Source: Diphasiastrum complanatum
Taxonomy: Eukaryota > Streptophyta > Lycopodiopsida > Lycopodiales > Lycopodiaceae
DNA length: 64,000 bases
NCBI GenBank assembly: GCA_029204225.1
Contig: CM055100.1
Span: 31,016,149 to 31,080,148, forward strand
Direction of reading: 5' to 3'
Shown here: piece by piece, positions 58,277 through 64,000 of the stretch
Position numbering within the stretch: position 1 is the first letter of the stretch
Layout of the letters: each line of letters starts with the position of its first letter
Position numbers and translations under genes: made by a program
Notes under the pieces: generated by a model
Database searches by the model: none
What the model saw: only the letters and a program-made list of their open reading frames with translations
What the model was told of the DNA's origin: nothing

Positions 58277-60803
58277 TCTGCAACACTATTGAGATAGCAA
58301 GACAATTGCAAGGAAAGTTTGAAAGTTATTATTTTTTAGACTACTGCGTCTATTCTTGTGCTTTATATCAGAACTATGACTTTCAAATTTAAATATCCTT
58401 AAATCAAATTCAAAAATTGGCGTAATTGGTCAAATCATATGTTGTGGTTGTTTTGGATGTTTCACATGACACAATTTCAATGCCTTCCATGCAGGCATAT
58501 CACAAATAGCAAATCATAGCATAAAGATCAATTTAGGAACTACACTGCACATAAATATCGAGCAAAAATGAACTTGAAAATCTTTGCCAGCTATATTTCA
58601 CTGTATATTTGACAATGAATGTCGACAAATCCTCTTTAACCTTGTAGCTTGATTTCTTGGAAAGTTCTTTAGGACCGAGTAGAAGCAAAATCTGTGTTTT
58701 CAAGGGCCCTGGAGGAGCAGGTCATAATGCGGCAGAATGACAGGCTCTACTTGAGTAAAGCATTAGGACAAGAGCAATTATTCGAAATTGAGCTATTCCT
58801 TGCTAAACTTTTATATATTGAATAATCAAAGTGTAGCAGGCTATAACACAACAAAATTATAAAGTTCTTCTTAATCATGACCCTTGGAACTCATTGTGCC
58901 TATTCCAAGCTAATGCCGAGTTCAAATGGAGGAACGTCTTGTCCTGATATATCGTGCTATTTAGGTTGTGTTCTTTAAATCTTAGTGCCTGTTGGTTTAG
59001 ACAGAAATTATTCTCAAATATCGCTAAGGAATTTTGGTATAGAGCCTATTTAGCTGGTGCCAAGCTAAGCTATTTACTAGCAAGTGACTCAAATGTTTTT
59101 GGACCATAAAGTTGCAGCTTCTTGCTCCCAAGCTAAAATGAGTTACTCCATATGAAGGGTAAGTGACTCCAAAGGAACTGTTGATGCCAAATGGATCTTT
59201 CAAAAGAGATTCAACTGTAATCAGCTGTACCCTTTCAAGCCTTTTGGCATCCTTCTAACCATGGCAAAAGAAATAGTAGACATGTTTCACAAGTATTACA
59301 AAACTCGGGCCATGGGTTAACTGATTTTATGTCAGGACGTGTATTTATTACCGTAAGTTAATGTTTTTATGGAGTGAGAAGATTAAGAGCTCTTGGAATT
59401 CCTTTGTTAATGTTCAAGAGCCACTGTCTTACAGGAAGACAAGGATTTCAATTTTTTTCTGTTTTTTATAGTTTCCCCTAATACCCAGTAGCAGCATGCT
59501 AATGTCATAACATTTATCATAGAAGTTGGGGTTAGTTATTTAGAAATTTTTGTTTGCAAAAATTTGATTTTAAAAACATTGGAGTGGGGACAAAATGAAA
59601 AGGACATTGGAAACTCTACTCTCTTCAATGCATCTATAAGGTAATAATATAGAGATCCTTGTAGTCCTGTGTTTTAGAACGTGTCAAGTTCTAACTTAAT
59701 GCTGTCATATATGGGGAGCCAAGTTTTTAAAACATTAAGATTGCTCTTTATTGGCCAACATTTTTGTGGTACTTGATTTTTGCCTCTGAATCGTCAGCGA
59801 GTAAGTTTCACACGTGTAGCTTTAAGTCTACATCTGAAAATAATTACTGTATTAAGTGGTACCCATTAACTTAATATGTGGTAGCCTATGGCGTAGACTT
59901 CCACTTGAATTAAGCTAAGAGAATCCTTAAGATATATTTACTGGCATCTATTACCTACTAAATATGATTCCCTTATAGATATTTAAGCACTTCTTTTTAC
60001 AAGTTTGCCATTGGTTGAAAAATTCCCACTTGTTAGTCTCAAACCATCTCATTGAACAACGCAGAAACTGGAATTTTATTTGCCAGCACGGATGTGTTTT
60101 TGTGAAAATGATAAACCTCAAACAAAGATTTCCATCTCCAATACTCACAAGATAGTAAAAGCCTCCAATAAATTCTTGTAAACATGGATTGTCTTTTCTT
60201 ATTATTTTATTGCTTTAATGTGGAGCATTTATATGCACTTAATCCCTTATCTTTTTGCATGTGTTGCAATATATCTGAAAAAACTTGTTTCATTCCAAGG
60301 CTAAAGCACAACTATGAACAAATGAAGCACAGCTGCTAGGATTCTTAAGAGAATAAGAACTTGTTTCTAGTTGCTAAAATGCCCAAAATAAGCGAGTAAA
60401 AGTTAAGGGTTTCAATTTCCAGACATAATGTTAGTGGCAAAAGGTTTTACAGAGTGGAAAGCATATACTTCATGGAAATTATGTTGGATCTTATTAAACC
60501 ATTGGATTTGCCCACAAGCTTCTCCACTTCATTTGAAGGGGCCAAAAGGGCAGAGGGCCATTCAACTTCAAAAAAAAAATTTCAAACTGAAGTTTCTTCA
60601 ACTTGAAAAAACAGTTCATTTTTTAAAAAAAGCCCTTATTTGCACCTCCCTTAGCCATTTTGACCCTACGAAGGGCTACGGACTCTAAGCGAAGGGCACT
60701 CGGACTATACCTACAAGTACGTTATTGAAAAATAGAGTGAATTTTGCAGAGAAACCACTTGGAGTGCATCCAAAGTTATTGCCCCTTTTAGGGAGCAACT
60801 AGT
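58277..60803 (+). other. Region downstream of the MO25-like gene
   Basis: Should begin with the 3' UTR. A run of 51 codons without a stop (58672-58824, then TAA) starts after a TTTAG acceptor-like site and encodes RVEAKSVFSRALEEQVIMRQ then NDRLYLS. It looks exon-like but I cannot link it to a family or to the MO25 frame. Otherwise AT-rich with nothing recognised. Confidence 0.4.
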
Positions 60804-61883
60804 TGGTGGTGTGCGACAGAAAGCATTCATGGTATGGAGGAGATCTTAGCTTCCAATTTATCACCTAAGCGACGAGAGGCCTTGTAAGGCAAAAATGGCA
60901 GGTCATTATCTTAAGTTTCTGACGTTGGCATTGTGCTCGGGACACCTTTTTTAGCTTAGAGGTGCATTTTTTAGCCGTTTTGAAATGGCAAAAGTGAGTG
61001 AATCAATTTTGGGCGAGGCTAGCAAGTTGGACGACGTTTCCAACTATAGCATATGAAAATTAAAGATGAAGAGCATTCTTATGAAAAAAATTTGGGACAT
61101 TGTGACGAGCGTGGAATTAGGATCAAACACAACTCTAGCAAATATGCGGGCCTCAGACAAAAAGGCACAAAGAGCATTGGTAATCAATTTCTTGGTAAAG
61201 GACCACGTCATTGTGCACATTAGCGAAGCCGTGACAAGAGGTGCTTGGGAAGCACTTAGAATGCAATACCAAACAACAAATCCATCACAGATAAAGGACT
61301 AAATTGCATACGATTCGCATGGAGAAAGGTGAAAATGCAAGTGCCTACTTTACATCCATCAAAGGATAAGGGATCATCGTCTGGAAAGAAGAAAAAGGGC
61401 AAGTGCTTCCATTGTCAGAAGGCAGGCCATTGAGCAAGAGATTATCGCAAGAAGAAGGCGGACATCAAGAAAGGCAAAGTGAAGCACTAATATTGCCGAA
61501 GATGTTGGCGACAACGACAATGTTGACCCTAGCACAATATTCGTGACCACATTAACATCACAAGACTCTATGGATTATGAACATTGGTTCATAGATTCGG
61601 GAGCGACAAAACCTATGACAAGCAACAAGTCTTAGGTTAAAGACCTGAAGTTAATGGATGATGGGGACAAGGTTGCGCAAGCGAATGGAGATGAGTGCCA
61701 GATTTATGGCATTGGCACCGTACCCACACGATTTTCTGATGGGTAAATCAAGGTAATCGAGTATGTCTTGTATGCTCTTGGCTTGTAGAAAAGTTTGCTT
61801 TCTGTTTGAACAATCATTGATCACATGCTAAAAGTTGAATTTAAGCTATTTGTATGTAAGATAAACTAGGACTTAAGGGAGAG
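60804..61883 (+). pseudogene. Copia gag-protease remnant, copy A, joined to a purine tract
   Basis: Frames with MAKVSESILGEASKLDDVSN (60988 on), a TGA where Trp is expected after YSI, MKSILMKKIWDIVTSVELGS, GAWEALRMQYQTTNPSQI, CFHCQKAGH followed by a stop and ARDYR (the last Cys of the CCHC is Tyr), and DYEHWFIDSGATKPMTSN, the copia protease active site. Shortly after VLYALGL the sequence reaches the purine tract TTAAGGGAGAG (61873-61883) and an LTR, so integrase, RT and RNase H are deleted. Confidence 0.8.
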
Positions 61884-62290
61884 TGTCAGAATAGGTAAGT
61901 CTAGTTTATTTGAACACTCGACCCATGCTGCCATTTTTAGCAATTTTTTTACAATGCTCTTTATACATAATACGTGTCAATATGGTTCTTAACATGATTA
62001 GTAGTGACTTGGTACACACATCTTGTAACAGGGACCCGAATTACCATGCAACGGTACCCCCCAAATTTAGACTATTTATATGTACTATTTGTTTTGTGAA
62101 TATACTCTACATGTGAGTTTTTTGGGGTTGGTGTGTGCTCTCTCTTTATGCTTGGTGAATTTGAGTGATGATTGGCCTGTGGACGAAGCTACTGTTGTCG
62201 AAAAGTCGTGGGAATGAATGTGCATAGGAGAAACTATGAATCGATTCACTCAGTGATCAATTCTCTGAGCTACTGACAACAAAAGTTAGA
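61884..62290 (+). repeat. 3' LTR of copia copy A (right end approximate)
   Basis: Begins TGTCAGAATAGG immediately after the purine tract. Its end is not certain; it probably ends near ACTGACA at 62272-62278. No second copy of it is in the window. Confidence 0.6.
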
Positions 62291-62879
62291 GCGCAAACTT
62301 GTTGTTGGATCGGTAGTGTGTCAGATAGCTAGTATGAATGAAGAGTGATCAAACAATACACTATTGCAAAGACAAATTAGTTGTATGAGAAAAATTTGCA
62401 CTCTTGATTAGAGCAAAACGATTTTAACATATCAGAGTACATGGGCGTGAAAAACGCACTTTTGGTTGTGCGCGCTGATTCAAAATCGCTTCACATCTTT
62501 TTGCCTTATTGATTGACGATCTACCTATTGATATATATGGTTGAATGATCAAGGAGATATGATTATACATGTTTACTAGTTCTACTTGATCCGTCCTATA
62601 TTAGATAGCAGTCGTTGTAAATATTAATCAGAATGTACATAGCAGATAAACTATCAACATTGTTCTTTGATCGCGACATGTGTCACAACGATTGACAATA
62701 TCGAAATAGATGTCGAGTCGAAATAAGTGCTGGGTCAAAACAGGTGCTAGGTCAAGATTGGTATTGGGTCAAAATAGAAGTCGAATTGATTCGATCCATT
62801 CGACCAAGGCCAAGATGAAAAACAAACATTGATTCTTTCTGCAGATTTTACAATTTTTTGAATGTTTTACAGTTTCAGG

Positions 62880-63154
62880 ATGCTCATTAAAAAGTATAAT
62901 TCCACTTGAGCTTTGAAATCCAACACTCCTCCTTAATGTGGATCATGAAATTTTTTGATCTTTTGAAATAAAAGACTATCAAATCTAATATGATTGTCTT
63001 TTGATAATGTTTTGGTGAAGTAATCTGCTTCCATAAAATCTGTCTTGTAGTAAATGAGTGAAACTCTCTTGATCTGCACCTTTTTACTAAGATAATGATA
63101 TCTAATTTTGATATGTTTTCTTTGAGAGTGAAATATCGTGCTATTGTGATTTGA
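62880..63154 (-). pseudogene. Copia RNase H C-terminus with adjacent LTR start
   Basis: Minus-strand frame reads HNSTIFHSQRKHIKIRYHYL and DFMEADYFTKTLSKDNH, the end of copia RNase H (usual form TKHIxIRYHFIR ... ADxxTKxLxxxxF). Below it lie a purine tract AAGGAGGAG (about 62934-62926) and TGTTGGATTTC from 62925, probably the start of its 3' LTR, running to an unknown end before 62290. Copy B abuts it at 63155. Confidence 0.7.
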
Positions 63155-64000
63155 TGGTGGTGTGCGACAGAAAGCATTCATGGTATGGAGGAGATCTTGG
63201 CTTCCAATTTACCACCTAAGCGACGAGAGGCCTGGTAAGGCAAAAATGGCAGGTCATTATCTTAAGTTTATGATGTCGGCATTGTGCTTGGGACACAATT
63301 TTTAGCTTAGAGTTGCATGTTTTAGCCGTTTTGAAATGGCAAAAGTGAGTGAATCAATTTTGGGCGAGGCTAGCAAGTTGGATGACGTTTCCAACTATAG
63401 CATATGAAAATTTAAGATGAAGGCATTCTTATGAAAAAAAAACTTTGGGACATTGTGACGAGCGTGGAATTAGGATCAAACACAACTCCAGCAGATATGC
63501 GGGCCTCAAACAAAAAGGCACAAAGAGCATTGTTGATCAATTTCTTGATAGAGGACCACGTCATTGTGCACATTAGTGAGACCGTGACAGCAAGAGGTGC
63601 TTGAGAAGCACTTAGAATGCAGTACCAAACAACAAATCCATCGCAGATAATGTTTCTAAGGACTAAATTGCATACGATTTGCATGGAGAAAGGTGAAAAT
63701 GCAAGTGCCTACTTTACATCCATCAAAGGATAAGGGATCATCGTCGGGAAAGAAGAAAAAGGGCAAGTGCTTCTATTGTCAGAAGGCAGGCCATTGGGCA
63801 AGAGATTATCGCAAGAAGAAGGCGGACATCAAGAAAGGCAAAGTGAAGCAACTCACTAATATTGCCGAAGGTGATGTCGACAACAACAATGTTGACCCTA
63901 GCACAACATTCGTGACCACATTAGCATCACAAGACTCTATGGATTACGAACATTGGTTTGTAGATTCGGGAGCGACAAAGCCCATGACAAGCAACAAGTC
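63155..64000 (+). pseudogene. Copia gag-protease remnant, copy B (runs off the window)
   Basis: Close duplicate of copy A from the same starting base (TGGTGGTGTGCG), with the same TGA after YSI. It retains Trp in the zinc-knuckle region (CFYCQKAGHWARDYR) where copy A has a stop. It ends in the protease motif EHWFVDSGATKPMTSN at the window edge. Small indels distinguish the copies (for example near 63427 and 63850). Confidence 0.8.

Noticed and set aside
1-64000. CRISPR array, tRNA, rRNA or bacterial operon
   Set aside because: No regularly spaced short repeats, no tRNA cloverleaf or rRNA core sequence recognised, and gene structure is clearly eukaryotic. Primer-binding sites resembling the Met-tRNA 3' end belong to LTR elements.

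Overview
The window is nuclear DNA of a land plant with a large, transposon-rich genome. A fern or a comparable big-genome lineage is my guess; nothing here fixes the clade. The evidence is one host gene with GT-AG introns up to 22 kb, packed with BED/hAT transposons, Ty3/gypsy chromoviruses, Ty1/copia elements, LINEs, foldback elements and long CT/GA microsatellites. I see no prokaryotic gene organisation, CRISPR array, rRNA or tRNA gene.

Host gene. Eight exons on the + strand (14476-14550, 15209-15302, 17562-17621, 24181-24246, 24517-24615, 35619-35663, 57966-58068, 58185-58276) join in phase, without a stop, into the last ~210 residues of a MO25/CAB39-family scaffold protein. Their 634 coding bases are spread over 43.8 kb. 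The 5' exons lie left of the window. Almost everything from 1 to 57965 is therefore intron of this gene, filled with mobile DNA.

Left intron (1-14475): a long hairpin (337-663); a broken hAT transposon hAT-1 (about 930-7134, minus), split by a non-autonomous LTR element (3240-6080, TSD TGGAC); a GC-rich foldback (7485-7675); and a second hAT, hAT-2 (7715-13893), with CATAG/CTATG ends and arrays of GGTACC at both ends. hAT-2 also carries a small convergent second gene.

Middle introns (15303-35618): degenerate gypsy pieces around an LTR (20013-23820), copia and gypsy fragments (26330-28400), and a 5'-truncated relative of hAT-2 (hAT-3, 28504-34320, inverted). hAT-3 is split by a young gypsy chromovirus (30266-33874, TSD CAATG, LTRs differing at about 6 of 358 positions).

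Largest intron (35664-57965): two LINE copies on the minus strand (36355-37585 with ORF1 only; 37642-40622 with EN-RT-zinc finger); a deleted gypsy chromovirus (40623-44311); an unusual palindromic LTR structure with its own target duplication (44590-45332, TSD GTAGC); a copia element (49206-55772, TSD GCTTG) whose right LTR is split by a non-autonomous LTR element (52946-55470, TSD TGGCA); and a second GC-rich foldback (57243-57534).

Downstream of the host gene (58277-64000) are a possible exon of unknown affiliation and two copies of a dead copia gag-protease segment (60804 on, and 63155 to the end) separated by a 3' LTR and a fragment of another copia element. Every transposon protein gene here carries frameshifts, stops or deletions. 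The host exons carry none.
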